Positions 16,268-26,161 of a stretch of 64,000 nt of DNA are shown here, one piece after another. Positions within the stretch are counted from its first letter, which is position 1. Every line of letters begins with the position of its first letter. The stretch spans positions 434,001-498,000 of the forward strand of contig NZ_JAGSOJ010000003.1 in assembly GCF_023684385.1 (NCBI RefSeq). Direction: 5' to 3'. The notes beneath the pieces were generated by a model. The model worked only from the letters and a program-made list of their open reading frames with translations, was not told the origin of the DNA and searched no databases. The translations under genes and the position numbers were made by a program. The stretch comes from Oceanirhabdus seepicola (GTDB lineage Bacteria > Bacillota > Clostridia > Clostridiales > Clostridiaceae).

Positions 16268-17992
16268 ATGGATAGGAAAAATTATTTTAAGGGTAATGAT
16301 ATGATTGATTTAGTAACAATACCATTCAGCCGATTTGGATCTTTTTTTGTAATATCTAAATATGAAATCCACGATAGAAGTAATATTTATATTAGAGATG
16401 TTCGTGGAGGAGATTTAACACCAGGACGTTTATTTTGCCTGGATTTCTTTCAAAATGGAAGTATTGTGGAGGATTATGAGTTTACATGTACAGAAACATT
16501 GCTTACTGTTAAAAGAGGTACTGGTAAAATTGAAATGTTCTTTTCAGATGAAGATTCCTTGAGAATTAGAGGAGAGGGGATGGGACTCAACTTGCACTAT
16601 ATTCTCAAGAAATATGACAATATTTTTTCAATTAAGGAAGATGAATGGGAGCTATGCAGTTATTCAAAAGAACTAAGAATTAGGATTAAACGAATAGCTG
16701 GAGGGATGGAAGTTAAAGCACCTTGGGATACTATTGGTAATACTTCCATTGATTTGATGTTGACATCTGATGATGAACCTTTCGATATAGAACTGGAAAG
16801 TTTCAAAGTTTTACCTAAGTCCGTGGATAAAAAAAATGAAGACTTTTATCAAAGTCATAATAGGGTACAGGCTGAATACGATAAATGGACAAATCAATTA
16901 CTCACTGTACCTGAAAAGTATGAGGAAAAGAAGAAGATAGCCTCATACATAACTTGGATGAATTTTGTAAAACCAGAAGGGCAATTAAAGAAATATGCAA
17001 TGTATATGTCAAAAAATTGGATGACGAATATTTGGAGTTGGGATAATTGTTTCGGTGCGATATTCTTAGCAAATATTCATCCAGAATTAGCATATGATCA
17101 ATATATGATGTTCAAGGATCATCAGCATGATAGTGGAATGTATCCTGATTACATCAATGATACATATGCATCGTATAGTAGTGCAAAGCCTCCTATTTAC
17201 GGGTGGGCATATGATTACATGATGAAAAGAAACGATTTATTTAGGAACACAGAAAAATTGAAAGAAGTTTATGATACAGTCTCTAAGCAGACTGAGTTTT
17301 GGATGACACACAGATTGGGAGTTATGGGATTGCCGTATTACACCCATGGTAACGAATCTGGATGGGATAACGGAACATTATATGCAAAAGGTATTCCAGT
17401 TATAACACCCGACTTAAGTGCACTTCTTATATACCAGATGGATTTCCTAAGTAGGATTGCAGGTATACTAGAAATGGAGTCAGAAAAAGAAAAGTGGATT
17501 CAAAAAGCAAACTCCTTAACAGAAACATTTATAAATCATCTATGGAAAAATGGTGAATTTAAAGCTTTTTCAATTCCTAATGATGAGTATATCGAGGAAG
17601 GGGACAGTTTGCAACTGCTGCTACCACTAATGATAGCATATAGATTAGATGGCAGGATGAAAAAAAATCTCTTGAAGGCTATTAAGGACAAAGATAGATT
17701 CAATGGAAGATATGGTTTGGCAACTGAAGCTATGAATAGTAAATTCTATCAGTATAACGGATACTGGAGGGGTCCAGTATGGGCACCAACAATGCTTATG
17801 TTTATAGAGGCTTTGGATAGAATGGGTGAAAAAGAAGTTGCAAAAGATCTTGCAGAAAGATTCACTGAAGGAATACTAATTGGGGGTATGGCTGAAAACT
17901 TTGACCCTAAAACAGGAGAAGGACTTGTTGACCCTGCATTCGCTTGGACATCGTCAGTATTTATGACATTGATAGAAGACTATCTTAAATAA
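16268..17992 (+). CDS. Glycoside hydrolase, (alpha/alpha)6 barrel, MGH1/GH63-like
   Basis: About 574 residues. The N-terminal 180 residues are beta-rich, and the catalytic helical barrel follows. Motifs of the GH63/trehalase/mannosylglycerate-hydrolase clan include NIWSWDNCFGAIFL, GNESGWDNG (acid candidate Asp) and NGYWRGPVWAP. No signal peptide is visible, so it should act in the cytoplasm, probably on an imported or endogenous alpha-glucoside or related sugar. The ATG at 16268 is 9 bp from a GAGGTG site; the GTG at 16256 overlaps that site and is not favoured. A strong terminator follows the gene. Confidence 0.82.
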   Translation: MDRKNYFKGNDMIDLVTIPFSRFGSFFVISKYEIHDRSNIYIRDVRGGDLTPGRLFCLDFFQNGSIVEDYEFTCTETLLTVKRGTGKIEMFFSDEDSLRIRGEGMGLNLHYILKKYDNIFSIKEDEWELCSYSKELRIRIKRIAGGMEVKAPWDTIGNTSIDLMLTSDDEPFDIELESFKVLPKSVDKKNEDFYQSHNRVQAEYDKWTNQLLTVPEKYEEKKKIASYITWMNFVKPEGQLKKYAMYMSKNWMTNIWSWDNCFGAIFLANIHPELAYDQYMMFKDHQHDSGMYPDYINDTYASYSSAKPPIYGWAYDYMMKRNDLFRNTEKLKEVYDTVSKQTEFWMTHRLGVMGLPYYTHGNESGWDNGTLYAKGIPVITPDLSALLIYQMDFLSRIAGILEMESEKEKWIQKANSLTETFINHLWKNGEFKAFSIPNDEYIEEGDSLQLLLPLMIAYRLDGRMKKNLLKAIKDKDRFNGRYGLATEAMNSKFYQYNGYWRGPVWAPTMLMFIEALDRMGEKEVAKDLAERFTEGILIGGMAENFDPKTGEGLVDPAFAWTSSVFMTLIEDYLK

Positions 17993-18028
17993 TACTTGTA
18001 AACTAAAGCTTGGTTAAATAGTCTCAAA

Positions 18029-18066
18029 AAAACCTTTCCATTTTTGGGTGGAAAGGTTTTTGTTTT
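18029..18066 (+). terminator. Intrinsic terminator after the glycoside hydrolase
   Basis: AAAACCTTTCCA and TGGAAAGGTTTT pair perfectly around an 8-base loop, followed by a T-rich tract. Confidence 0.92.
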
Positions 18067-18122
18067 ATTAACACATAATAACCTAAAAGGTATTCTAATA
18101 TAATTCTTTTAGGAGTGTAATA

Positions 18123-18926
18123 ATGAAAAATTTAAGAAACATAAGAATAGGCGCTTTTCTAGGTACATTGGTAATTATGATAATTCTTCAAAAGGTTAAA
18201 CCAAGAAGGAAATGGGAATTTAGTTTTTGGAAAAGAGGTTTTAGTAATATCTCTATAGTAATATTGAATAATCTTTTAATATTTTTAGTACTTCCACTTG
18301 TACCTATAAAAATGGCTTTTATTGTTCAAGAAAAAGGTATAGGATTATTAAATAATATTAATATATTTAAGTGGATTAAGGTGTTAATAGAAGTATTATT
18401 ACTAGATATGCTTGTATACTGGCAACATAGGATATTTCATAAAATAGGATTCCTTTGGAAACTTCACAAAATGCATCATGTAGACTTAGAACTTGATTCA
18501 ACAACAGGTGTAAGATTTCATCCAATTGAAATAATTATATCTACATTATTAAAAGTTGGATTAATAGCACTAATTGGTGCATCTCCAATATCAGTAGTTA
18601 TTTTCGAAATAATTTTAAACTCAGCATCTTTGTTCAATCATGCAAACATCTATATCTCCTTAAAGGCAGATAAAATATTAAGAAAAGTATTAATAACTCC
18701 AGATATGCATAGAGTACACCATTCTATTCATATGAATGAAAGAAATAGTAATTTTGGATTTAGCGTTCCATGGTGGGATTTTATTTTCAAATCCTATAAA
18801 GCACAACCTAAGGGGGGGCATGTAAACATGAAGTTGGGCATTGAAGATATGCCTGAAGAAAAATATACATACTTTCCAGGAATGCTTTTAGTGCCATTTA
18901 TAACTAATAAATACAGAGGTAAATAA
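18123..18926 (+). CDS. Fatty acid hydroxylase/sterol desaturase family membrane protein
   Basis: 267 residues with at least four hydrophobic segments. It carries the histidine boxes of the di-iron hydroxylase superfamily: HRIFH (near 102), HKMHH (near 115), HANIY, and HRVHHSIH near the end. Relatives hydroxylate or desaturate lipids using oxygen, which is notable in an apparently anaerobic host. The actual bacterial role is not established. AGGAGTG precedes the ATG. It stands alone between a terminator and the MscS gene. Confidence 0.85.
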   Translation: MKNLRNIRIGAFLGTLVIMIILQKVKPRRKWEFSFWKRGFSNISIVILNNLLIFLVLPLVPIKMAFIVQEKGIGLLNNINIFKWIKVLIEVLLLDMLVYWQHRIFHKIGFLWKLHKMHHVDLELDSTTGVRFHPIEIIISTLLKVGLIALIGASPISVVIFEIILNSASLFNHANIYISLKADKILRKVLITPDMHRVHHSIHMNERNSNFGFSVPWWDFIFKSYKAQPKGGHVNMKLGIEDMPEEKYTYFPGMLLVPFITNKYRGK

Positions 18927-19077
18927 TGAAAATATTAATTTTCAACAAAAATTCGACAAAATTTGATTTTAGTATTTATTTTTCTACTAAAAGGAGTTAT
19001 AATTCATAAGAGTAATATTAGGTACATGATTATTTGAATGTGCCTTATGACTAATGAAAAAGCTGGAGGTAGATATA

Positions 19078-19878
19078 TTGAACTTTAATATTTTAAAACC
19101 ATTAATGATAAGTTATGGAGGTAAATTAATACTTACATTTATAGTTTTAATTGTAGGATTAAAATTAATAAAATATGTATTAAAGGTAATTAAAAAAGGA
19201 CTTGAAAGCAGCAGTGTTGATAAATCTTTATATTCTTTTACAATGTCAGCTACTAGGGTAACATTATATATTCTACTAGTAATAACTATAGCTACTATGT
19301 TAGGCGTTGAAATGACTTCATTTATTGCTGTGCTAGGTTCTGCTGGTTTAGCTATAGGTTTAGCTCTTCAAGGCAGTCTTTCAAACTTAGCAGGGGGAGT
19401 TTTAATACTATGTTTAAAGCCTTTTAAAGCTGGAGATTATATTGAAGCTGCTGGTCATTCAGGTACAGTAGAAGAGATTCAATTGTTTTATACAATTTTA
19501 AATACTCCTGATAATAAGAGGATATTTATACCAAATGGAGAACTTGCTAATAGTAGTGCGGTTAACTACTCAGCCCATGCAACACGAAGGATTGATTTTA
19601 CATTTGGAGTAGGATATGAGGATGATATTCTTAAAGTTAAAAAAGTGTTATATAAAGTGGCTGAAAATAATCAATTAGTTTTGAAGGATCCAATTCCTCA
19701 GGTGGTTTTATCGGAGCATGGAGATAGTTCAGTAAACTTTTCTCTTAGATTATGGTGTAAAACAGAAGATTACTGGAAAATTTATTTTGATATAATGGAG
19801 ACAGTTAAATTAGAATTTGACAAAGAAGGAATTAATATTCCTTATCCACAGATGGACGTACACTTAATTAATAAATAA
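19078..19878 (+). CDS. mscS: Small-conductance mechanosensitive channel, MscS family
   Basis: About 266 residues, near the E. coli MscS length. Three N-terminal membrane helices are followed by the pore helix GSAGLAIGLALQGSLSNLAGG, whose Gly/Ala packing pattern is diagnostic. The beta-domain follows with FKAGDYIEAAGHSGTVEEI and IFIPNGELANSSAVNYS, then an alpha/beta C-terminal domain. It releases solutes during hypo-osmotic shock. The TTG at 19078 has an ideal GGAGGT site 9 bp upstream. The ATG at 19054 would place that site inside the gene and has none of its own, so the TTG start is preferred. A terminator follows directly. Confidence 0.92.
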   Translation: MNFNILKPLMISYGGKLILTFIVLIVGLKLIKYVLKVIKKGLESSSVDKSLYSFTMSATRVTLYILLVITIATMLGVEMTSFIAVLGSAGLAIGLALQGSLSNLAGGVLILCLKPFKAGDYIEAAGHSGTVEEIQLFYTILNTPDNKRIFIPNGELANSSAVNYSAHATRRIDFTFGVGYEDDILKVKKVLYKVAENNQLVLKDPIPQVVLSEHGDSSVNFSLRLWCKTEDYWKIYFDIMETVKLEFDKEGINIPYPQMDVHLINK

Positions 19879-19885
19879 AACATTG

Positions 19886-19912
19886 AAATCGGCTGTTTAG
19901 CCGTTTTTTTTT
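19886..19912 (+). terminator. Intrinsic terminator after mscS
   Basis: CGGCT and AGCCG form a short GC-rich stem with a GTTT loop, flanked by As and a nine-base T-run. Confidence 0.85.
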
Positions 19913-20074
19913 ATGAATAATTGTTTGTTTCTGAAAAAAGTTAGCCTATAATATTGTTTTATATGTTAAATAGAAGATGTTTTTAATAAATTTTACCCTA
20001 GAAATATTTTAAAATAAACGCTAATATATAATGGAATAAGTTTTACATTTATACAGAGTTAAAATTAATTAAGT

Positions 20075-21976
20075 GTGGTGAAGAATAGATTGATAGTTTC
20101 ATTTTTACACAACATTATTGTTGTTTCAGGATTTATATTTATAAGTATTAAGATTGGAGAACTTTTTTCAAAGAAACAAATAAAAGAAAAATACGCTATT
20201 TGGGTACTAGCTCTATGGGGCAGTATACTTTCAATAATAACCATATCAGAAGCGTTTCAATATAAAGGTATGAATTTTGACATAAGAGCAGTTCCTATTT
20301 TTTTAATAGCCCATTTGCTTGGTATTAAAGCAGGATTAGTTTCTGCTATTTTACCTTCTTTATACCGATGGTATATTGGGGGACCGACAGCTTTGGTGGG
20401 CATAATTTCTGGTACTTTGCTTCCTGCCTTGATTGGAGGGATTTTTTATAAGAAAAAAATTGATCGTTTCACATATCTTATTAAAAATACTAAAAGGATA
20501 ATGATTATATATTTATTTCAGAGTTTAGTAAGAAGTGTAATTTTTTATTTTACTTTGGAAGTTTCCTTTATATTTTGGCTAATTATTAATGTTCTAATGA
20601 CTTTATTTTCAGAAGCAGCATTATTTATTATCCTTTCAATAGCAAAAGATAACAATAAGAAGATTTTTTATATAAATGAGATTAATAATAAACAGAAAGA
20701 AGTTGAACTTTTAAACGATAGGCTTAAGACTAAAAATAATACTTTAAATGCTCTTATCAATGTAATGCCAGTTGGAGTTATTGTATCCGATGCAAATGGT
20801 AAAATCACTTTAACAAATACTGCAGCAGATAATATATTGGAAGATAAAGCTCATAAGTTAGGTGGAATTTCAATAAATGATAATAAGATTGAAAAAGTTT
20901 ATACTCTTCATACCATTGATGGACGTGAAATATCACAAGAGGAGCATCCCCTTGTAAGATCAATTAAAAATGGAGAGGTTATTAAAGAACAAGAACTTCT
21001 AGTTCGTACTAAAGATAAAAAGGAAAAAGTTATCTTAGGAGGAACAAGTCCTGTTTATGATTATAATAATAAGATAATTCATGGTGTGGGAATTTTTAAA
21101 GATATTACTAAAGAAAAAAAAGCTAAAGAAATAAAGAATGCGTTAATAGAAGAGTTATCAAATGAAAGAGAAAAGTTAGAGAAGAAAAATCAACAATTAA
21201 TATTATTAACTGAACAACATATGAGAACTTTAGAATCTTTATATAGAAAAAATGAGGAATTAAAAATTGCAAATAAAGCTAAGAGTAGTTTTATTGCTAA
21301 CATAAGCCATGAATTAAGAACTCCATTGAATATAATTATGACATACTTAGAATATATACTGGAAGAAGAGGATGGAAAATTAAATATAGTACAAAAAGAT
21401 ATGTTACAAACAACTTATAATAATTCTGATAGATTAAAGTATTTGATAAATGACTTACTTGATCTTTCTAGACTTGAAACAAATAAAAATAAATTTAATT
21501 TTACAGCTATAGGTGTGAATAAGTTCTTGACTTCATTAATAATAGATAGAAGCATTCTAATAAAGGATAAGGATACTAATATATCATTTAATCCTTTAGA
21601 GAATGAATTATATATTATTGTAGACGAGCTAAGACTTAGGCAAGTTATAGATAATATTATAGATAATGCAATAAAATTTTCTAATGATGGAGATATTGAA
21701 ATTTCTCTTAAGGAAATAGAAGGTTATATAGAAATTTGTATTAAAGATTACGGAGTTGGTATAGAACCCGAAAAAATAGAAGATATATTTAAACCTTTTT
21801 ATCAGATTGATGATTCTACTAAAAAGAAATATAAGGGTGTTGGTTTAGGTCTCAGTATTGTTAAGAAAATCATTGAAGCTTTCGGTGGAAATGTATTTAT
21901 TAAAAACAATGATGATAAAGGGTGTACATTTAAAATAACTGTGCCTGTTGATTGTTCTGCTAAGGGGGGAAATTAA
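20075..21976 (+). CDS. LytS-type (5TMR-LYT) sensor histidine kinase with PAS domain
   Basis: About 630 residues. The first 190 residues form a multi-helix membrane domain matching the 5TM-LYT receptor type (FDIRAVPIFLIAHLLGIKAG and SAILPSLYRWYIGGP). A PAS domain (about 220-345), a coiled coil, HisKA with HELRTPLN (His near 412) and an ATPase domain with NIIDNAIKFS and GVGLGLSIVKKIIEAFGG follow. Classical LytS has a different, GHKL-type kinase core, so the fusion of this receptor to HisKA is distinctive. The start is ambiguous: GTG at 20075 or 20078, or TTG at 20090 with GGTG upstream. It overlaps the sigma-54 activator by one base, so the two form one two-component system. Confidence 0.88.
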   Translation: MVKNRLIVSFLHNIIVVSGFIFISIKIGELFSKKQIKEKYAIWVLALWGSILSIITISEAFQYKGMNFDIRAVPIFLIAHLLGIKAGLVSAILPSLYRWYIGGPTALVGIISGTLLPALIGGIFYKKKIDRFTYLIKNTKRIMIIYLFQSLVRSVIFYFTLEVSFIFWLIINVLMTLFSEAALFIILSIAKDNNKKIFYINEINNKQKEVELLNDRLKTKNNTLNALINVMPVGVIVSDANGKITLTNTAADNILEDKAHKLGGISINDNKIEKVYTLHTIDGREISQEEHPLVRSIKNGEVIKEQELLVRTKDKKEKVILGGTSPVYDYNNKIIHGVGIFKDITKEKKAKEIKNALIEELSNEREKLEKKNQQLILLTEQHMRTLESLYRKNEELKIANKAKSSFIANISHELRTPLNIIMTYLEYILEEEDGKLNIVQKDMLQTTYNNSDRLKYLINDLLDLSRLETNKNKFNFTAIGVNKFLTSLIIDRSILIKDKDTNISFNPLENELYIIVDELRLRQVIDNIIDNAIKFSNDGDIEISLKEIEGYIEICIKDYGVGIEPEKIEDIFKPFYQIDDSTKKKYKGVGLGLSIVKKIIEAFGGNVFIKNNDDKGCTFKITVPVDCSAKGGN

Positions 21977-23310
21977 TGAAGAAAATATATATTGTTGATG
22001 ATCATGAAGAAATTTCTGATCTTCTTAAGAAAGTTTTAGAGAAAGAAAATTATAATACAACAGCTTTTTATGACGCTTATTCAGTAATTGAAGCCGTGAA
22101 AGCAGATTGTCCTGATTTGGTACTGTTAGATATTCAAATGCCTAATATGGATGGGGTAGAGGTATTAAAAAATATAAAAAAGCTGCATTCAAATATAAAG
22201 GTTATAATTATGACAGCTTATGCAGAAAAACAGAAATCCAATTTTTTCTTTGAAAATGGTGCTGTGGATTTTATATCCAAGCCTTTTAAATTAAAAGATA
22301 TAAGGAATATTGTTTCTAATGTTTTATCGGGAAAAAAGATGAATAATAAGGAATTCTTAAAAGAAAAAGGAAAAGTTATTGGTGAAAGTGCAGCAATAAA
22401 GAAATGTATTAATAAGGCATTGAAACTTTCAAATAGCGATGCTCCTATAATGATTTTAGGAGAAAGTGGTACAGGAAAAGAAGTATTAGTAGATTATATT
22501 CATTATAACTCAATTAGAAAACATAATGGACTTATAAAGATCAATTGTGCAGCAATTCCCTGTGAACTGTTAGAAAGTGAATTGTTTGGTTATGATAAAG
22601 GGGCATTTACTGGCGCTTCGGTTGGTAAAATTGGGAAGATAGAAGCCGCTAATGAAGGAACTTTGTTTTTAGACGAGATTTGCGAACTTGATATAAAACT
22701 TCAAACCAAACTTCTTAGGATACTTGAATATAAAACATTCGAAAGATTAGGGGGCAATAAGCAGATTGAATCTGACTTTAGAATTGTCTGTGCTACAAAT
22801 AAAGATATTTTAAAAGAGGTTGAGGAAGGAAGATTTAGAGAAGATTTATTTTATAGAATTAATACTTTTAATATTAATGTTCCTTCCTTAAGAGAAAGAA
22901 GAGATGATATACCTTTATTAGTCCAACATTTTATTCAATTATTTAGAAGGGATTATGTAACAATTGTAAAACATGTTTCTGATGAAGTTATGGATTTACT
23001 CATGAAACACAACTGGCCTGGCAATATTCGTGAACTTAAGAATGTTGTTCAGAGAATGATATCAATTGCTAGGGAAGAAGTTATATTAAGAGAGGATTTA
23101 CCTTCCTATTTATTAACTCCTAAAATTGAAAGTGTATGTTCTAGGCAAATTTGCAAATATAAAATGCTAACTATTGAAGAAGTTGAAAGACATCATATAA
23201 AAAGTACTTTACAAAATGTTAATGGTGATAAAAAAGACGCCATAAAAATCCTTGGTATAAGTGAAAAAACACTTTATAATAAAATCAAAAAATATAATAT
23301 GAAATTGTAA
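21976..23310 (+). CDS. NtrC-family sigma-54-dependent response regulator
   Basis: 444 residues in three domains. The receiver has the phospho-acceptor Asp in LVLLDIQMP (near 54). The AAA+ domain has Walker A GESGTGKE, the sigma-54 contact loop GAFTGA (residues 209-214), Walker B TLFLDEI and an arginine-rich SLRERRDDIP. A C-terminal Fis-type helix-turn-helix (KDAIKILGISEKTLYNKIKKY) follows. Such proteins hydrolyse ATP to open sigma-54 promoters when phosphorylated. The start overlaps the kinase stop (TAATG). A sigma-54 promoter and paired direct repeats lie just downstream, so the next gene is its evident target. Confidence 0.95.
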   Translation: MKKIYIVDDHEEISDLLKKVLEKENYNTTAFYDAYSVIEAVKADCPDLVLLDIQMPNMDGVEVLKNIKKLHSNIKVIIMTAYAEKQKSNFFFENGAVDFISKPFKLKDIRNIVSNVLSGKKMNNKEFLKEKGKVIGESAAIKKCINKALKLSNSDAPIMILGESGTGKEVLVDYIHYNSIRKHNGLIKINCAAIPCELLESELFGYDKGAFTGASVGKIGKIEAANEGTLFLDEICELDIKLQTKLLRILEYKTFERLGGNKQIESDFRIVCATNKDILKEVEEGRFREDLFYRINTFNINVPSLRERRDDIPLLVQHFIQLFRRDYVTIVKHVSDEVMDLLMKHNWPGNIRELKNVVQRMISIAREEVILREDLPSYLLTPKIESVCSRQICKYKMLTIEEVERHHIKSTLQNVNGDKKDAIKILGISEKTLYNKIKKYNMKL

Positions 23311-23353
23311 GGATTGCAGAAAAGCAATTAAGAAATTGTAAAAATTGCAGAAA
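23301..23353. promoter_or_regulatory. Paired direct repeats, candidate enhancer (UAS) for the sigma-54 activator
   Basis: Two 22-bp direct repeats, GAAATTGTAAGGATTGCAGA plus AA at 23301-23322 and the same with AA replacing GG at 23332-23353, are spaced 31 bp apart, close to three helical turns. They lie 90-145 bp upstream of a -24/-12 promoter, the normal enhancer distance. The first copy overlaps the end and stop codon of the activator gene. Assignment to this activator is inferred from position and spacing. Confidence 0.75.
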
Positions 23354-23356
23354 GAT

Positions 23357-23389
23357 ATCTCCATAAAAATTTTTTTATGGAGATTTTTT
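23357..23389 (+). terminator. Intrinsic terminator after the sigma-54 activator gene
   Basis: ATCTCCATAAAAA and TTTTTATGGAGAT form a perfect 13-bp stem, followed by Ts. It insulates the chemoreceptor gene from read-through and makes the sigma-54 promoter its main source of transcription. Confidence 0.9.
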
Positions 23390-23443
23390 ATTTGTAACGG
23401 CTATATACTTAGAGTTTATTAACTTTTTATGAAAGTCTTGATT

Positions 23444-23459
23444 TGGCATGAAAATTGCT
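23444..23459 (+). promoter_or_regulatory. Sigma-54 (-24/-12) promoter of the CZB chemoreceptor gene
   Basis: TGGCATGAAAATTGCT matches the sigma-54 pattern TGGCAYR-N4-TTGCW at every defined position, including the GG and GC dinucleotides at correct spacing. It lies about 90 bp before the chemoreceptor ATG and directly downstream of a sigma-54 activator gene and its candidate enhancer repeats. Confidence 0.88.
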
Positions 23460-23549
23460 GTGATAAATAGGTGAAGATAAAAGTTATCAATCTAATTATT
23501 AATAATTTGGGTGATTTGTAAAATTTACATAAGCGAAAGGGGATTACAT

Positions 23550-24932
23550 ATGTTTTTAAGAAGAAGAAAAGAAACCAAAGAAGATAAAACAATGGAATTT
23601 AGTCAATCCTATATTTGTAAAGAAAAACTAAAAAATGCTATAAAGGATGTAATTAATGGGCAGGCATCTCATATAAGTGAAGATGAAATAGGTTGTAAAG
23701 AAATGGCACAACTTTGGAATTATATGTTAGACTCTATATGTGAAGAAAAAAAAGATGTTTTAATGAATATAAATAGTATATTAAAGTTTATTACTGAAAT
23801 GGAATTTGTTAAAACAATGATTGATGATGTAAGGGCTCAAACAAAAACATTTCACAATATTGCTGCTAGCTGTGAAGAAATGAATGCTTCAGTAGAAGGT
23901 GTAGCTAGCTTCACTGAAGAGGTTGCTGGTTCTACAAGTGATACACAAAATATTGCTGTAGAAGGTGGAGAAAATATTAACAAAGCATTTTCTTTCGTTA
24001 ATCAATCCTTTGAAGAGATTGATCAAATAAACAGAGATATGCAAGGGGTTATGAATAAAACAGAAAAGATTAATGATATTGTAGACATTGTTAAAGGAAT
24101 TGCTGATCAAACAAACTTATTATCATTAAACGCAGCAATAGAAGCTGCAAGAGCAGGGGATGCGGGAAGAGGATTTGCTGTTGTGGCAGATGAAGTTAAG
24201 AAGCTTGCAGAGCATACTAAAGAATCTGTTACTGAAATTCAGGTAAATATTAACGAACTTAAAGTAGATATTGAAAAGTCTGTGCATAGAGCAAATGAAA
24301 CTTCATCTAGATTAGATGCAGGTAAGAATTTAGTTGATAATGCAATGGGATCAATAGCTTCAATAATTAATAGAATAAAGGAAATAAACAATAATATAAC
24401 TCAAATTTCTGCCAATGTAGAAGAGCAAACTGCAGTTACTACTGAAATAACAAGAGATATTAACAATCTAAGTAGTTGTACTGATGAATTATTAAGTGAA
24501 TGTGATAGAACGGGTAAAGCTATTTTTGATGTTAGTAACCTTGTAAATGACTTAAGGATTAATATAGTTAATAATGATTTGTGCTTAGGTGAAAAAGAAT
24601 TAATTGATATATGTATTGCTGATCATTTAATTTGGAAATGGCGTGTTTATAATATGATTCTTAAATATGATAAAATTGATATTAATACTATTGGAACTCA
24701 TCATGAATGCCGGCTTGGTAAATGGTATTATGGAGAAGAAGGTAAAAAGTTTAAAAATGATAGAAATTATATAGATTTAGAAAGACCTCATATTAAATTA
24801 CATGAATTAGCTAAGGACGCAACTATTCATTTTGGTAAAGGTGATATAGAAAAAGCAGAAGAAGCATTAGAAGATATGAATAAATGTTCTAATGATGTTA
24901 TAAATGCATTGAATAATATTAAAGATAAATAA
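23550..24932 (+). CDS. Soluble methyl-accepting chemotaxis protein with C-terminal CZB zinc-binding domain
   Basis: 460 residues without a membrane segment. A short N-terminal helical region leads into the MCP signalling domain, whose hairpin tip is [20 protein letters not shown] then [16 protein letters not shown]. The last 110 residues form a chemoreceptor zinc-binding domain, with [27 protein letters not shown] and a His near the HF segment supplying the expected His3Cys zinc site. CZB domains respond to zinc availability or to oxidants acting on the Cys-Zn core. The ATG at 23550 has AAAGGGG 8 bp upstream. Expression should depend on sigma-54 and the adjacent LytS-like/NtrC-like pair. Confidence 0.92.
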   Translation: MFLRRRKETKEDKTMEFSQSYICKEKLKNAIKDVINGQASHISEDEIGCKEMAQLWNYMLDSICEEKKDVLMNINSILKFITEMEFVKTMIDDVRAQTKTFHNIAASCEEMNASVEGVASFTEEVAGSTSDTQNIAVEGGENINKAFSFVNQSFEEIDQINRDMQGVMNKTEKINDIVDIVKGIADQTNLLSLNAAIEAARAGDAGRGFAVVADEVKKLAEHTKESVTEIQVNINELKVDIEKSVHRANETSSRLDAGKNLVDNAMGSIASIINRIKEINNNITQISANVEEQTAVTTEITRDINNLSSCTDELLSECDRTGKAIFDVSNLVNDLRINIVNNDLCLGEKELIDICIADHLIWKWRVYNMILKYDKIDINTIGTHHECRLGKWYYGEEGKKFKNDRNYIDLERPHIKLHELAKDATIHFGKGDIEKAEEALEDMNKCSNDVINALNNIKDK

Positions 24933-24947
24933 CTTATAGTTACTTTT

Positions 24948-24973
24948 AATCAGGCTTAAGCCTGATTTTTTTT
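24948..24973 (+). terminator. Intrinsic terminator after the CZB chemoreceptor gene
   Basis: AATCAGGCTTAAGCCTGATT is a perfect palindrome that folds into a stem, followed by a T-run. Confidence 0.88.
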
Positions 24974-25108
24974 CTTAATAACTTCTCGTTAGAGATATGA
25001 ATAGAATTTGATGGTGAATGAGTTATGTGGTAATATAAACCAAATAGGTGTGGCTATCACAATACATATTAAAAAAGATAATTATAAATATATTTAAGAG
25101 GTGAAAAT

Positions 25109-26161
25109 ATGGGATTTAAAAGAATACAGGATTATGGTGTGAAAATTGGAAATCTAAAGTGTGGTAAAAATAATTTGATAACTGATGTAAAAGGAGTTAA
25201 AGTTGGTCACACTACTTTAAACAATGGAGATATAACAACAGGGGTAACTACTATTATCCCTCATGAAGGAAATATCTTTAAGGAGAAACTAGTTACAGCA
25301 TCTCATGTTATTAATGGCTTTGGAAAAACTATTGGAACTATACAAATTGAGGAACTTGGAACATTAGAAACTCCTATAGTTTTAACAAATACATTGAGTG
25401 TAGGTACTGCAAGTGATGCACTTGTAGATTATATGCTTTCATTCAACGAAGATATTGGAGTATCAACAGGAACGGTTAATCCTGTTGTGTGTGAGTGCAA
25501 CGATGGTTATCTAAATGATATAAGAGGAAGACATATAAAAAAAGAACATGTTTTTGATAGCATAAGAAATGCAGATACAATGTTTGAAGAAGGTGCAGTT
25601 GGTGCTGGAACAGGCATGTGGTGTTATGGTTTTAAAGGGGGTATTGGATCATCTTCAAGAATTGTAGAACTTGATGGAAGAGAATATACTGTAGGGACTT
25701 TAGTTCTTTCTAATTTTGGCATAAAAAAGAATTTTGTGTTAAATGGAATTAAAGCTGGGCAAATTATTAGTGACGAAGAAGCTGCAATAATAGAAGAAGA
25801 AAAAGGTTCAATAATTATGATTATTGCCACAGATATTCCTCTTTCCTATAGACAACTAAAGCGAGTTATAAAAAGATCATCTGTAGCATTAGCAAGGACA
25901 GGTTCCTTTTCTGGCAATGGTAGTGGGGAAGTAGCTATAGGTTTTACTACGTCAAACAGAATAAATCATTATGAGGAAAGAGACATTGTGGACATGAAAA
26001 TTATTAATGAAAATATGATTGATAAAGTGTTCCTTGGAGTAGCTGATGCTTGTGAAGAAGCAATATTGAATTCAATGATATGCGCTGATACAACATGTGG
26101 ACGAGATGGTCATACATTAAAGTCATTAGTAGAGTATTGGGATAAACTAGATTTAAAATAG
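25109..26161 (+). CDS. P1-family (DmpA-like) aminopeptidase/beta-peptidyl aminopeptidase
   Basis: 350 residues, close to the usual length for the family. The N-terminus has the characteristic GKNNLITDVKGVKVGHTTL and GVTTIIPH. The GAVGAGTGMWCYGFKGGIG segment is typical. The autocatalytic site is expected before the Ser of LVLSNFG, where DmpA-type precursors cleave to expose an N-terminal nucleophile. The tail DTTCGRDGHT is also conserved. The enzyme removes N-terminal D-, L- or beta-amino acids from small peptides and is cytoplasmic. It has a GAGGTG site and stands alone; its nutritional role is inferred. Confidence 0.9.
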   Translation: MGFKRIQDYGVKIGNLKCGKNNLITDVKGVKVGHTTLNNGDITTGVTTIIPHEGNIFKEKLVTASHVINGFGKTIGTIQIEELGTLETPIVLTNTLSVGTASDALVDYMLSFNEDIGVSTGTVNPVVCECNDGYLNDIRGRHIKKEHVFDSIRNADTMFEEGAVGAGTGMWCYGFKGGIGSSSRIVELDGREYTVGTLVLSNFGIKKNFVLNGIKAGQIISDEEAAIIEEEKGSIIMIIATDIPLSYRQLKRVIKRSSVALARTGSFSGNGSGEVAIGFTTSNRINHYEERDIVDMKIINENMIDKVFLGVADACEEAILNSMICADTTCGRDGHTLKSLVEYWDKLDLK

